From assembly GCA_021199495.1 (NCBI GenBank), contig JAJQHY010000036.1, positions 1 through 64,000 on the forward strand: a stretch of 64,000 nucleotides of DNA, read 5' to 3'. The notes beneath the pieces were generated by a model. The model did not search any database. It had not been told where the DNA came from and was given only the letters and a program-made list of their open reading frames with translations. Source of the stretch: Lachnospiraceae bacterium. GTDB lineage: Bacteria > Bacillota > Clostridia > Lachnospirales > Lachnospiraceae. The number at the start of each line of letters is the position of its first letter. Within the stretch, counting starts at the first letter, position 1. Shown piece after piece: positions 50,162 to 59,660 of the stretch. Both the position numbers and the translations under genes were made by a program.

Positions 50162-52357
50162 TTACTCATCTTCCGCTGCCATTCTGGGAATGAAGACGCG
50201 GCTCATCTGATTTTTTTCACCGTTTTGCTTCGCGTTTTCCATGGCCTGTGCGCAAAAGTATGCCTGACTGCCAAACTTTTCCTTGCCCCGCAGATCCACT
50301 CTCTCATAATTGCCGTCAGGTTTTAAGATTCTCGCTTTCAGCGTATCCTTTAACTGCGTATCCAGAATGCCATAAGCCTTTTCCTTTAAGGCCGGATCCT
50401 CGATCGGGAACAGAATCTCCACACGCCGCTCCAGATTTCTCGGCATCCAGTCCGCGCTGGAAGCATAGATTTCCTCCTTGCCGCCGTTCTCAAAGTAAAA
50501 GATTCTGCTGTGCTCCAGAAAATATCCCACGATGGAACGCACAGAAATGTTCTCAGACACACCAGGAATCCCCACCTTCAGACAGCAGATACCGCGCACG
50601 ATCAGGTCAATCTGCACCCCCGCGCCGGAAGCTCTGTATAAAGCCTCGATCACATCGGGATCGCAGAGAGAATTCATCTTGGCAATAATCCGCGCGCTGC
50701 GGCCGGCCCGCGCGTAATCGGCCTCCCTGTCGATCAGGTAAATAAAGCGGTCCTTCAGCCACAGAGGCGCTAAAGAAAGCTTATTCCAGTGGAGAGGCTC
50801 CGAATACCCGCTCAGCATATTGAACACAGCTGTCGCGTCCTCGCCGATGGCGTTCGCGCAGGTAAACATGCCCACGTCCGTATACAGTCTGGCAGTGGAA
50901 TCATTGTAATTGCCGGTGGCAAGATGCACATAGCGCCGGATACCGTCCTCCTCGCCGCGCACCACCAGCGTAATCTTGGAATGGGTTTTCAAACCCACCA
51001 GGCCATAGATGACATGACAGCCGGCCTTCTCCAGCATCTTCGCCCAGCCGATGTTGTTTTCCTCATCAAAACGGGCCTTTAACTCCACCAGCACCGTGAC
51101 CTGTTTGCCGTTCTCCGCCGCCTGGGCTAAGGCCGCGATGATCGGAGAATTGCCGCTGACACGGTAGAGCGTCTGCTTGATGGCCAGCACATCGGGATCC
51201 TGCGAAGCCTGTTTTACAAACTGTACCACAGGATCAAATGATTCATATGGATGATGCAGCAGAATATCCTTCTGACGGATCAGCGCAAAAATATCCTCAC
51301 AATCCACAAAGTCCGGATGCGGCTGCGGCGTGAACTTCTCCATTTTCAGATGATCAAAGCCATTCAGGCCGTACACCTTCATCAGATAGGTCAGGTCCAG
51401 CGGTCCGTCAATATAATAAATGGAATTCTCCTTGATTGACAGCTCCTTTTTCAGGATTTTCAGCAGATCCTTATCCACGCTGTCCTCCACCTCCAGCCGG
51501 ATCGCTTCTCCGCGCTGGCGTTTTTTGATCTGATGCTCAATTTCCTTCAACAGATCCTCAGAATCATCCTCATCAATGTCAAACTCCGCATCCCTGGTAA
51601 TGCGGAAGGGATACACACATTCAATATCATAATTCAGGAAGAGCTTCTCCATATTCCGCTCGATGACTTCCTCTAACAGAATGATGCCTTTTACACCGTT
51701 CTCATCCGCGGGCAGCTCCACCACCCTGGGCAGAAGTCCGGGCACCTGCACAGTGACAAACTCACGTTCCTCCATGTTCCTTCCTTTTTTCTTATGCACC
51801 AGGGCGCCCAGGTTCAGGGATTTATTGCGAATCAGCGGAAACGGCCTGGACGAATCCACCGCCATCGGCGTCAGCACCGGATAAACGGTGTTCATAAAAT
51901 AGCGGTCCACAAATTCCGCGTCCGCTCTTCCTAAATCCTCATGCCGCTTCACCACCCGCAGACCATTCTGCAAAAGCCCGGGGATCAGGGAGCGGTTCAG
52001 CGTGCTGTACTGTGTCTGTACAAAGGTATGGATCTCTGTATCCAGCGCTTCAAGCTGCTCTTTTGCCGTCATGCCCGCAATATCCCGTTTTTCCGGGTGG
52101 CCATGGGCCTGATCGATCAGACTCGCCACACGCACCATAAAGAATTCATCCAGATTGGAGGCTGTAATGGAGAGAAATTTCAGCCGTTCAAAAAGAGGAA
52201 GAGATCTGTCTCTGGCCTCCTCCAGAATCCTTAAATTGAATTTCAGCCAGCTTAACTCTCTGTTGACATAGTATTTCGGCTTTTTTAAGTCAGGCTGCTT
52301 TGTCTCTTTTATCTCTGCTGCTTCCTGCTTTTCCATGTTTTTGTCCGGTTTTTCCAT
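50162..52357 (-). CDS. ppk1: Polyphosphate kinase 1
   Basis: 731 residues. It polymerises phosphate from ATP into polyphosphate. N-domain YVNRELSWLKFNLRILEEA; head domain; catalytic C-domains with the phospho-His segment LKTHSKITLVVR, and WMPRNLERRVEILFPI. It starts 2 bases after the ppx stop, so the synthesising and hydrolysing genes form one unit. Confidence 0.96.
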   Translation of the reverse strand: MEKPDKNMEKQEAAEIKETKQPDLKKPKYYVNRELSWLKFNLRILEEARDRSLPLFERLKFLSITASNLDEFFMVRVASLIDQAHGHPEKRDIAGMTAKEQLEALDTEIHTFVQTQYSTLNRSLIPGLLQNGLRVVKRHEDLGRADAEFVDRYFMNTVYPVLTPMAVDSSRPFPLIRNKSLNLGALVHKKKGRNMEEREFVTVQVPGLLPRVVELPADENGVKGIILLEEVIERNMEKLFLNYDIECVYPFRITRDAEFDIDEDDSEDLLKEIEHQIKKRQRGEAIRLEVEDSVDKDLLKILKKELSIKENSIYYIDGPLDLTYLMKVYGLNGFDHLKMEKFTPQPHPDFVDCEDIFALIRQKDILLHHPYESFDPVVQFVKQASQDPDVLAIKQTLYRVSGNSPIIAALAQAAENGKQVTVLVELKARFDEENNIGWAKMLEKAGCHVIYGLVGLKTHSKITLVVRGEEDGIRRYVHLATGNYNDSTARLYTDVGMFTCANAIGEDATAVFNMLSGYSEPLHWNKLSLAPLWLKDRFIYLIDREADYARAGRSARIIAKMNSLCDPDVIEALYRASGAGVQIDLIVRGICCLKVGIPGVSENISVRSIVGYFLEHSRIFYFENGGKEEIYASSADWMPRNLERRVEILFPIEDPALKEKAYGILDTQLKDTLKARILKPDGNYERVDLRGKEKFGSQAYFCAQAMENAKQNGEKNQMSRVFIPRMAAEDE

Positions 52358-52359
52358 GC

Positions 52360-53907
52360 TCAGGCCTCCCGCGAAATTCTTTTCTGTCTGATTTCCACTT
52401 TTACATTGAATACCTCCTCAAAAAAGGCGGTACGTTCTGTCACCAGGCCCTTTTCCAGGGAAATATCCTGTTCCGTCTCCACACTGATGATGAGTCTGTC
52501 ATCCTTTAACTGACACTTCACCACACCGAATTTCTGTTTGTGGCTGCGGTCCAGTCCGTTCGCCACGCGCAATATCGCCGTCAGCTTCGCGATAGTCAGA
52601 TAGGTCTGCTGATCCACATTTCTGCGCAGCCACAGTTCAGAATCCTCAAAGTCATCATGATTGAAGCGCACCACATTTGCGACAATTTCCTGTTCTAAGT
52701 GCGACAGGCCTATAATCTCCGTCGATTTGATGATGCTGTAGGAACAGGACCCCATGGTACTGATACTGATATATTTACCGCAGTCATGAAGCAGGGCGCT
52801 GATGCGCAGAAGCAGCCGCTCCCGCTTGCCCAGACCGTGAATTTTCCTGACACTGTCAAAAATTGCCAGCGCCAGCTGCTCAAGCGTTTCACTCCGTTTT
52901 CTGGAGCCCATATAGCGCTTGCTGATATTATAAACGGACGCGATGATATCCTTCTCAAAATCGTGATATTTTGTGACCAGCTTATGCTGTTCTCCGTAGT
53001 CATAACCGATCCCGTCGCACAGCTCAGCTCCGGGCACCCAAAGGGTCTCCGCTCCCGTCACCTCCATCACCCGTTTTAAGAGAACACCGGACAAAAGCAT
53101 CGTATCAACACTGTTCTCCGGCTCCTGTAAAAGCCTCGACACTTCCATTTTGCTGGCGGAGGCAGCCTTCTTCATCAGCTCATTAAACTCTTCGCTGTTC
53201 CAGAAACCCTGGCCGTATTCATGCCCGGTCTTTTTCATCAGATAACGGGACAGATGCTCATCCACCATGATCACATTGGTGATCTTCTGCCCCTTTAAAT
53301 ACATGCGTTTGAAGACAGAAAGCTGCGGATTCGCCAGCTCCAGAATCAGGGATTCCATGTTCTGCTCATCCGCTTTCAGCCGTGACAGCTGATCCTTAAG
53401 TCTTAAAAAGCCCAGCCGCAGCTGCTGTGTGCAGACCAGCGTATCCTTATCGAATAAAGAGATCTGCAGGCCGCCTCCGCAGATATCCACGATTGCGGTT
53501 CCCTGTTCAATAATATGCTGAAAGGTCTCGCTCTTGGCGGCAATGGCCTTATAATTCAGGTATCGCTGCTCCGCGTTGCTTAAGACCTGAATCTTGATGC
53601 CTGTGCGCTGTTCCACCTGGTCACAGAACAGGAGGGTATTGGACACTTCGCGCAAAGCGCTGGTGCCGTAGGCGGTATACTCCGTCACACGATATTCCTT
53701 CATAACCGTCTGGAACTGCCTTAACACACGGAAAATCTCATCCATGTGCTCGTCACGGATTCTGCCGAGCGTATAGGCGTCCGTCCCTATGTCCATGCTG
53801 TGATGAAGTCTCTCAATCTGGCGCATCCTGCCGTCCTGATACTCAAATATCTTCATGGACAGACCAAAGGATCCCGCCTCAATCGCCGCGAACATTTTCA
53901 CTGCCAT
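52360..53907 (-). CDS. ppx: Exopolyphosphatase / guanosine pentaphosphate phosphatase with HD domain
   Basis: 515 residues. The ASKHA-fold phosphatase part (1-300) has AAIEAGSFGLSMKIFEY, YGTSALREVSN and VDICGGGLQISLF; the C-terminal part has the HD motif in ISALLHDCGKYIS. It trims polyphosphate and/or pppGpp. I start at 53907 (MAVKMFAAIEAG), with AGGAGG 10 bases upstream. It is tightly linked to ppk1. Confidence 0.92.
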   Translation of the reverse strand: MAVKMFAAIEAGSFGLSMKIFEYQDGRMRQIERLHHSMDIGTDAYTLGRIRDEHMDEIFRVLRQFQTVMKEYRVTEYTAYGTSALREVSNTLLFCDQVEQRTGIKIQVLSNAEQRYLNYKAIAAKSETFQHIIEQGTAIVDICGGGLQISLFDKDTLVCTQQLRLGFLRLKDQLSRLKADEQNMESLILELANPQLSVFKRMYLKGQKITNVIMVDEHLSRYLMKKTGHEYGQGFWNSEEFNELMKKAASASKMEVSRLLQEPENSVDTMLLSGVLLKRVMEVTGAETLWVPGAELCDGIGYDYGEQHKLVTKYHDFEKDIIASVYNISKRYMGSRKRSETLEQLALAIFDSVRKIHGLGKRERLLLRISALLHDCGKYISISTMGSCSYSIIKSTEIIGLSHLEQEIVANVVRFNHDDFEDSELWLRRNVDQQTYLTIAKLTAILRVANGLDRSHKQKFGVVKCQLKDDRLIISVETEQDISLEKGLVTERTAFFEEVFNVKVEIRQKRISREA

Positions 53908-53994
53908 ACCTTTCAAACCTCCTCATACAAGCCTGACCGTTTTCCAGACCCTTCCTCCATAAAAGCGCTCTTGCGGGCATCTGTTTTCCCGCGT

Positions 53995-55125
53995 TTAATA
54001 ATTTCCCAGGATCTTCATGCTCCGGGTTTCCTCCCTTAAGCCCCGCAGCGCGTTTTTCACCGCGCTGTCAGCGAGGTTCCCCTCAAAATCAATAAAGAAC
54101 CGATATTCCCAGTTTCTGCCCTCGATGGGCCTGGACTCAATTTTGGTCATATTCAGATCATTAAAGATAAAATGGGAAAGCATATGATATAAAGACCCGC
54201 TCTCATGCGGAATCTCAAAACAGATACTGATCTTTCGCGCATCCTTACAGAAAATCTTCTGATTGGTCACCACAATAAAACGCGTGCAGTTTCCCTTCTC
54301 GTCATTGACCCCGCGTTCTAAAATTTCGAGTCCATATGCTTCAGCGGCAGTTACACCCGCGATGGCTGCCTGATCCGTTTTCGCATCCGCCACCACCTTC
54401 TGCGCCGCGAAGGCATTGTTTTTCATACTGATCTGCTGCCAGCCCGTATTTCCCAGATATCTGGCGGTCTGCATCAGGGACTGCGGGTGAGAATAAACCA
54501 CGCGGATATCCTCCTTCTTCGTCCCCGGAAGCGCTAACAGACACTGTTCGATCTCAATAATCTGCTCTCCCACGATATAATTGTCAAATTCCTGCAAAAG
54601 ATCATAAATCTCACTGACAATACCGGCCGTGGAATTCTCTATGGGCAGCACGGCAAAATCAGCGCTCCCCTCCTCGATGGCGCACATGGCGTCCCGGAAG
54701 GTTTCCACATGGAAGCTGTTGACATCCTTCCCGAAAAAACGCTGCATGGCGGCCTGAGAATAGGCACCCTCCGCGCCCTGAAAAACCACACGGGCCTTTT
54801 TTAAGTCCAGCTGTTCCACCTCCATAAAGGGCAGCCTGCCCATGGCGCCCGCATCCGAGAGCATCTGATACTGCATCTTCCTGCTGGTGCTCATAATCAG
54901 TTCAAACAGCTCCTGCACACCGGTCCGGTAGGTGTCTTTGTTCACCAGGGAACAGACAGTATGAAGCTTTTCCTGCTCTCTTTGTGCATCAAAAACCTTT
55001 TTGCCGTTCTCAATTTTATACTGCGCCACTTCCCGGCACACATCCATACGCTGCTCATAAAGACTGACGATCTGCCGGTCTATGATATCAATTTTATCTC
55101 TTAAGTCTGTCAGGTCCTGCGCCAT
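53995..55125 (-). CDS. pheA: Bifunctional chorismate mutase / prephenate dehydratase
   Basis: 376 residues. Chorismate mutase AroQ domain (1-90; LRDKIDIIDRQIVSLYEQRM), prephenate dehydratase (about 112-285; VVFQGAEGAYSQAAM, LPIENSTAGIVSE and the catalytic TRF in NCTRFIVV) and a C-terminal ACT domain (about 300-376) with the phenylalanine-binding ESRP in KIESRPIEG. It leads from chorismate to phenylpyruvate and is probably feedback-inhibited by phenylalanine. Directly follows aroA. Confidence 0.96.
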   Translation of the reverse strand: MAQDLTDLRDKIDIIDRQIVSLYEQRMDVCREVAQYKIENGKKVFDAQREQEKLHTVCSLVNKDTYRTGVQELFELIMSTSRKMQYQMLSDAGAMGRLPFMEVEQLDLKKARVVFQGAEGAYSQAAMQRFFGKDVNSFHVETFRDAMCAIEEGSADFAVLPIENSTAGIVSEIYDLLQEFDNYIVGEQIIEIEQCLLALPGTKKEDIRVVYSHPQSLMQTARYLGNTGWQQISMKNNAFAAQKVVADAKTDQAAIAGVTAAEAYGLEILERGVNDEKGNCTRFIVVTNQKIFCKDARKISICFEIPHESGSLYHMLSHFIFNDLNMTKIESRPIEGRNWEYRFFIDFEGNLADSAVKNALRGLREETRSMKILGNY

Positions 55126-55155
55126 ATATACGTATCCTCTGTTTTCTGTATTGTC

Positions 55156-56454
55156 TCAGTCCTCTGTCGAGGCAGTCAGCGAATCAAGTACTGTAAAAAA
55201 CTCCTCAAATGTCTTTCTGCAGCAAGCCGGATTTTTGATCACGATGCCCGGTATGCGGGTGCCCGTCACAGCAAAGCCCATCGCCAGGCGATGATCCTCA
55301 TGCGTCTCAATCACCGCTGCATGTGCATTTCCTGGCTTTATGCAGACGCCGTCTGCGTTTTCCTGCACCTCAATCCCCATGGCGGTCAGATTCTCCACAA
55401 TCGCCGCGATCCGGTCACTCTCCTGATGCCGGATATGACCGATTCCCGTGATTTTTACCTCTCCGTCCGCAAAGGGCGCGATCGCCGCAAGCGTGATGGC
55501 CTGATCGGAAAAGCTGTGCATATCCACCGTGATGCCCTTCAGTCTTCCATCCCGCGGCCCCGTCACACAAATTCCCTGCGGTCTGTCCTCCACCTCACAG
55601 CCCATTTTGGCAAGCAGGCGTGCGAATGCGACATCCCCCTGCAGCGAAGTAAAATGCAGGTGCGGCACCGTCACCGTCATTCCATGTATGGCCGCGATCG
55701 CCCAGAAATAACAGGCCGCGGAGGCATCCGGCTCCACCTGATACGTCAGCGCGCGGTACCGCTGTCCGCCCGGTATGACAAAGCGTTTTTCAAACGGCCG
55801 TAAAACCGTGACGCCGAACTGTTCCATCATCCGCACAGTCATATCAATATACGCCATCCCATGGCTGCCCTTTACATCAATGGTAAGGTCGGTATCTGAA
55901 AGCGGCGCCGCAATCAGCAGGGCGCTCAAAAACTGGCTACTCTCATCAATATCAATTGTCACATGATCCGTCCGGATGCCGTGTCCCGAAATTTTCATCG
56001 GAAAATGACCGGCCTGATCAGTGCAGATAATCTCAGCGCCAATGCTTTTCAGTGCATGTAACAGTGGCTCCATGGGCCGTCTTCGCATCTGTTCGGACGC
56101 GTCCAGGAAAAACTCTCCTTCATTGCACGCCAGATATGCCGCCAGAAACCGCGCCGCCGTCCCCGCACTGCCTACATAAACGGATGCCTGCCTTACTGGC
56201 ACCCTGCCGCCAAGACCCGTCACATCAACACACTTTTGTTCTTCATCCACGTTCGTTTCAAAGCCCAGATCCTGGACACAGCGCAGAAAACAGCGGGAGT
56301 CTTCTGAAAAAAGACAGCCGCGCAGACAGCTTTTCCCCCTGCCCATAACAGCCAGCAAAAGCGCCCGGTTTGTGATGCTCTTCGAGCCGGGGACTAAAAC
56401 CGCCTGCACGGGATTTTTGATATTCTGAATCGGCTGGATTTTTTTCTGTTCCAT
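55156..56454 (-). CDS. aroA: 3-phosphoshikimate 1-carboxyvinyltransferase (EPSP synthase)
   Basis: 432 residues. It joins PEP to shikimate-3-phosphate in the sixth step of the shikimate pathway. PGSKSITNRALLLA (variant of PGDKS), VYVGSAGTAARFL (where many members have GNAGTA), RRRPMEPL and DHRLAMGFAV are visible. I start at 56454 (MEQKKIQ) with AGGA before it; the open frame runs 20 codons further with no support. Forms a unit with pheA. Confidence 0.95.
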   Translation of the reverse strand: MEQKKIQPIQNIKNPVQAVLVPGSKSITNRALLLAVMGRGKSCLRGCLFSEDSRCFLRCVQDLGFETNVDEEQKCVDVTGLGGRVPVRQASVYVGSAGTAARFLAAYLACNEGEFFLDASEQMRRRPMEPLLHALKSIGAEIICTDQAGHFPMKISGHGIRTDHVTIDIDESSQFLSALLIAAPLSDTDLTIDVKGSHGMAYIDMTVRMMEQFGVTVLRPFEKRFVIPGGQRYRALTYQVEPDASAACYFWAIAAIHGMTVTVPHLHFTSLQGDVAFARLLAKMGCEVEDRPQGICVTGPRDGRLKGITVDMHSFSDQAITLAAIAPFADGEVKITGIGHIRHQESDRIAAIVENLTAMGIEVQENADGVCIKPGNAHAAVIETHEDHRLAMGFAVTGTRIPGIVIKNPACCRKTFEEFFTVLDSLTASTED

Positions 56455-56525
56455 ATGTTTCCTGTCTGTCGCCTCCGCGCCCGCATAATCGTACGTTTTG
56501 GCCTCATATCTCAAAATTTACATAT

Positions 56526-56534
56526 AGTGTACCA
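56526..56534 (-). promoter_or_regulatory. Extended -10 promoter before aroA
   Basis: TGGTACACT on the minus strand fits an extended -10 (TGn-TACACT). The -35 region is a T-rich tract without a clear hexamer. It lies just after the lipoprotein gene terminator. Confidence 0.4.
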
Positions 56535-56548
56535 CTTTTTTGACATAT

Positions 56549-56604
56549 AAAAAAGAAGCTATTTTTATTTCTGTGTAAAATCTTTTCAAAATAGCTTCTT
56601 TTTA
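56549..56604. terminator. Terminator after the lipoprotein gene
   Basis: A perfect 15-bp stem (56551-56565 with 56588-56602) of A/T-rich arms around AGCT-type centres, with U-rich tails on both strands. It ends the lipoprotein transcript on the minus strand. Confidence 0.8.
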
Positions 56605-56622
56605 AATTTCATCAGGGTTCCA

Positions 56623-57102
56623 TTACCCGCTATTCTCATCTGTGCTGACGCTCGTAAAATTCATCAGCGTAATCTTCTCCGCGTAGCCTTCCTCATCCAG
56701 CGCGATGGAAACAATGTCTCCTTCCTCAAGCTTCTCCACCGCATATGCTTCTCCAGCGTTTGAACCGGTCTTTCTGTCTTGCGTGCTGCCATTGCTCTCC
56801 AGGTGCAGCCGTTCAATCACAGTTCCGGCCTTCGTGCGAATGGCGACCTCCCCGCCGGTCAGCTCCAGCTGTGCTTTCTCTGTTTCCAGGGTTCCTAACT
56901 TAATCGTCAGGGTTTCCTCCCCCACCGCACTGACCTCACCATACACAATGAAGTCATCGCCTGTAAACATTTGCAGGCTCTCAGCCTCCTTCTCTCTTTC
57001 GGCTTTTGAGCCGGAAGCAGAATGGTGCACCTGACAGCCGGCAAGAACCAAAACCGCCAGCACCGCGCATAAAATTATGGTCCGGAATCTTTTTCCTTTC
57101 AT
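56623..57102 (-). CDS. Small lipoprotein of unknown function
   Basis: 159 residues. A lipoprotein signal peptide ends in the lipobox LAGC (about residue 22). The mature part has a beta-rich domain (about 45-150; GEVSAVGEETLTIKLGTLE) that resembles the small OB-like repeats in secreted clostridial proteins. I start at 57102 (MKGKRFRT); the first ATG at 57126 has no binding site. It is single, with a terminator after it. No function can be assigned. Confidence 0.65.
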   Translation of the reverse strand: MKGKRFRTIILCAVLAVLVLAGCQVHHSASGSKAEREKEAESLQMFTGDDFIVYGEVSAVGEETLTIKLGTLETEKAQLELTGGEVAIRTKAGTVIERLHLESNGSTQDRKTGSNAGEAYAVEKLEEGDIVSIALDEEGYAEKITLMNFTSVSTDENSG

Positions 57103-57276
57103 CAGACGCTTATCCTCTCCCCGCATATTGCCGGGTCACTTTCTCTCATGCAGCGTGAAAAGCTTTCTGAAAGCCCGTTATTCCACGAACGCTTCTTCAA
57201 AAAAGTCTTTCACAATTCTCATTGTAGGAAATACCTGTGATAGAAACATTGATAAGCTGTGAAGATTCTGTGATCT

Positions 57277-58524
57277 TTAAGACCCCTCCTTTGCTGCCGC
57301 CCTGGCTCTTTTCACATCCTCGCCTGTGCAGGTTTCTTTGGAATACCGGACCTTTTCGTAGATATCAGAAAGTTCCTGTTTGTTAAGGCCCTGTCCGCAC
57401 TCCCTGGCCGTCATGCTGCTTAAGCGTTCGGCAGCATCGCCTTCTTTCACCAGAATGTACCGCCCGTTCCATACCTCCTTTTTATAGATACGGCGAATCC
57501 GTTCTCCCGCGCTCAACCTGTCAAGTGCGCGCGCACGAACGCTCCGCTTACTCTTCTCGACCCCGCATTTTTCTCTTACGTCTGTCCGGATTTCCTGATC
57601 CGCGCCCTCCGGCAGCGCCACATCATGGAAACGCTCATATAAAAACTTCACCAGACGGTACAGGCCGTACACCACCAATGCAATCAGCCCAGCTACGAGG
57701 AGGGCGATGGCGATTTTCTCCAGCACTTCCCACAGCCACCCCGGTTCGCCTCCTTCCAGACCATAAAGGCCATCCGAAGAATCGGATACTTCCTCCGTGA
57801 CCGTATCCACCTCTTGTGAAGAGCTGTTATTGCGAAACAGCAAACGGAGAATCCAGACCAAAACAGCGCGGATGACTGTCAACAGATCAGACAGAATGCT
57901 GGTTCCTGAAAAAAGAGCCATCAGAGCGACACTGCCAATGGAAAACACGGAAACCAGCAAAATGCCGCAGCGGAAAATTTCTCCCTGCGGGATCCGCCCC
58001 GCACTGCTATCATTGACCACCAGGAAGGAAGAAAAATTATGCAGATACCCATAAATAAAATACAGACCCAGATACAGCAGCACCGGTACCAGATAATATA
58101 CGGTCAGTCCGCTTTCCCCCTGCATATTATTGAAAAATAAACCCGCCGCGGCAATGCCTACCGCCACCACAGGCTGCATCGGAGATCCCAGAACATCCTT
58201 TTTATTCCCCCGAAGCACGAGAGAATAAATAAAAAAACCGATCACAGCCGCCAGTGAAACCACACCGTTTACAGAGTCTTTGTATACAATTCCCCCAAAC
58301 ACAGCAGCTGTCAGTACATGCCCCGCAAAACAGAGCATGAATTTCGGGCGCAGTCTGAAATATAAAAATGCCAGCGGCATCAGGCAAAGCAGTCCCCACC
58401 GCCATAGATCAGGAGCTCCTCCCCCGGCAATTCCAATCAGCGTCGCAGCCAGAGTGAAGAGAATCCCATAATTCATCAAAGACGCGAGGACGGCCCTCAC
58501 AATCTGAATCGTTCTGTCTTTCAT
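57277..58524 (-). CDS. Polytopic membrane protein of a MoxR-DUF58 operon (DUF4129-like C-terminus)
   Basis: 415 residues with about seven to eight membrane segments, the last near residues 270-295, then a cytoplasmic C-terminal tail of about 120 residues (ERIRRIYKKEVWNG, LSSMTARECGQGL) similar to DUF4129 tails of transglutaminase-like proteins. No transglutaminase catalytic domain is present. I start at 58524 (MKDRTIQIV) with AAAGGTG upstream. It lies 2 bases after the DUF58 stop and presumably works with that protein and the MoxR ATPase at the membrane. Confidence 0.65.
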   Translation of the reverse strand: MKDRTIQIVRAVLASLMNYGILFTLAATLIGIAGGGAPDLWRWGLLCLMPLAFLYFRLRPKFMLCFAGHVLTAAVFGGIVYKDSVNGVVSLAAVIGFFIYSLVLRGNKKDVLGSPMQPVVAVGIAAAGLFFNNMQGESGLTVYYLVPVLLYLGLYFIYGYLHNFSSFLVVNDSSAGRIPQGEIFRCGILLVSVFSIGSVALMALFSGTSILSDLLTVIRAVLVWILRLLFRNNSSSQEVDTVTEEVSDSSDGLYGLEGGEPGWLWEVLEKIAIALLVAGLIALVVYGLYRLVKFLYERFHDVALPEGADQEIRTDVREKCGVEKSKRSVRARALDRLSAGERIRRIYKKEVWNGRYILVKEGDAAERLSSMTARECGQGLNKQELSDIYEKVRYSKETCTGEDVKRARAAAKEGS

Positions 58525-58526
58525 GT

Positions 58527-59660
58527 TCACACCTTTCCATCCCGCGCGTTCACCCATCTGACATGGGGCATAGCCCACTCAGGAAGAAGGGGCTTTTCAT
58601 GCTTTAAGACCGGATAAAACCAGACATATTCTTTTCCCAGATCCTGATATTCCCGGATGAGATTCAGCAGATCATCATAGGCGTTAACGGATACAAAAAT
58701 GGTGATGGTGCCGTTGCTCTCATTCAGCAGCTTCTCCCGGAAGGTTTTCGCAAAATCCACCCTGTCTTTTGCGGTATCCACCCGCGCAAGCGCCCTGTAA
58801 ATCTGATCCATCTGCCCGTTTCCGGCACCAGCCTCAATTCCCACCGGCTCTCCGTTAATGACATCCACCCCGTTTCCGTCAAGTGAAACGCGCGTGCCCT
58901 GCGCGATAAAGTAAGCGGACAACGCCGCACAGATCCGGAGGCACATTTCCACCGCATCGTCTTTTTTTAAGATTCCCAGATCATCAATATTGAAAAAAAT
59001 CCGGATGGTCTGCAGCGCTGTGTAATTGCGCTGATTCACCTTCAGCGTCCCGGTTCTGGCCGTGGCCTTCCAGTTGACGCTTCTCATGGTATCATAGGGC
59101 TGATACTCGCGGATTCCCCTGTACTCGAATGGATCCTCGATGAGATGCTGTCTGGTCAGCACCTCCCCGTTTAACTGCTGCAGAGACTGCATGAATTCCT
59201 CATCAGAAAACGGCTTCGGATATACATACAGCCAGCTGTCCTCCCTGCGGCTCTCCGCCATATCCATGCCCATCAGAAGATCCGTGCTTACCAGATCAAT
59301 GCCCATGATTTTATAATATCCGCGCTTTCGTCCCGTAAAGGTAAGCGTGCGCGTAATCCGCTCGCCGCCCCCGATCTGAAAGACATCATTGCGGTAAAAC
59401 AAATCACTGACATTGGAGCCTTCAACATCGTCAAAGGCCAGATTCCGGTCCGTATGGAATTTGACCTTCAGCATGGACAGCGGCAGGTGCTTTTTATTTT
59501 CCACAACCTCTAACAGCTCGCCCTGCTCGCCCTCAAAGATCTCTCTGTTTTTAAAGCTGATCTTCACACTCAGGTTTCTGTTCCAGAGCTTCAGGTACAC
59601 CTTCATTTCGGCCATAAAGAGCAGCCAGGCCACGATTCCGACCGTAAGCAGCGCGATCAT
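58527..59660 (-). CDS. DUF58 domain protein
   Basis: 377 residues. An N-terminal membrane segment (2-20) precedes a beta-rich region and the DUF58 signature (about 170-210; EYRGIREYQPYDTMRSVNWKAT is split by the conserved R-Y-D-NWK residues), then a VWA-like C-terminal part. DUF58 proteins almost always pair with MoxR ATPases. Its start overlaps the MoxR gene stop by four bases. Confidence 0.85.
   Translation of the reverse strand: MIALLTVGIVAWLLFMAEMKVYLKLWNRNLSVKISFKNREIFEGEQGELLEVVENKKHLPLSMLKVKFHTDRNLAFDDVEGSNVSDLFYRNDVFQIGGGERITRTLTFTGRKRGYYKIMGIDLVSTDLLMGMDMAESRREDSWLYVYPKPFSDEEFMQSLQQLNGEVLTRQHLIEDPFEYRGIREYQPYDTMRSVNWKATARTGTLKVNQRNYTALQTIRIFFNIDDLGILKKDDAVEMCLRICAALSAYFIAQGTRVSLDGNGVDVINGEPVGIEAGAGNGQMDQIYRALARVDTAKDRVDFAKTFREKLLNESNGTITIFVSVNAYDDLLNLIREYQDLGKEYVWFYPVLKHEKPLLPEWAMPHVRWVNARDGKV

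Noticed and set aside
57190..57235. 14-codon minus frame MRIVKDFFEEAFVE upstream of the lipoprotein gene
   Set aside because: It is too short, with no convincing binding site or regulatory codon run; a leader peptide cannot be supported.
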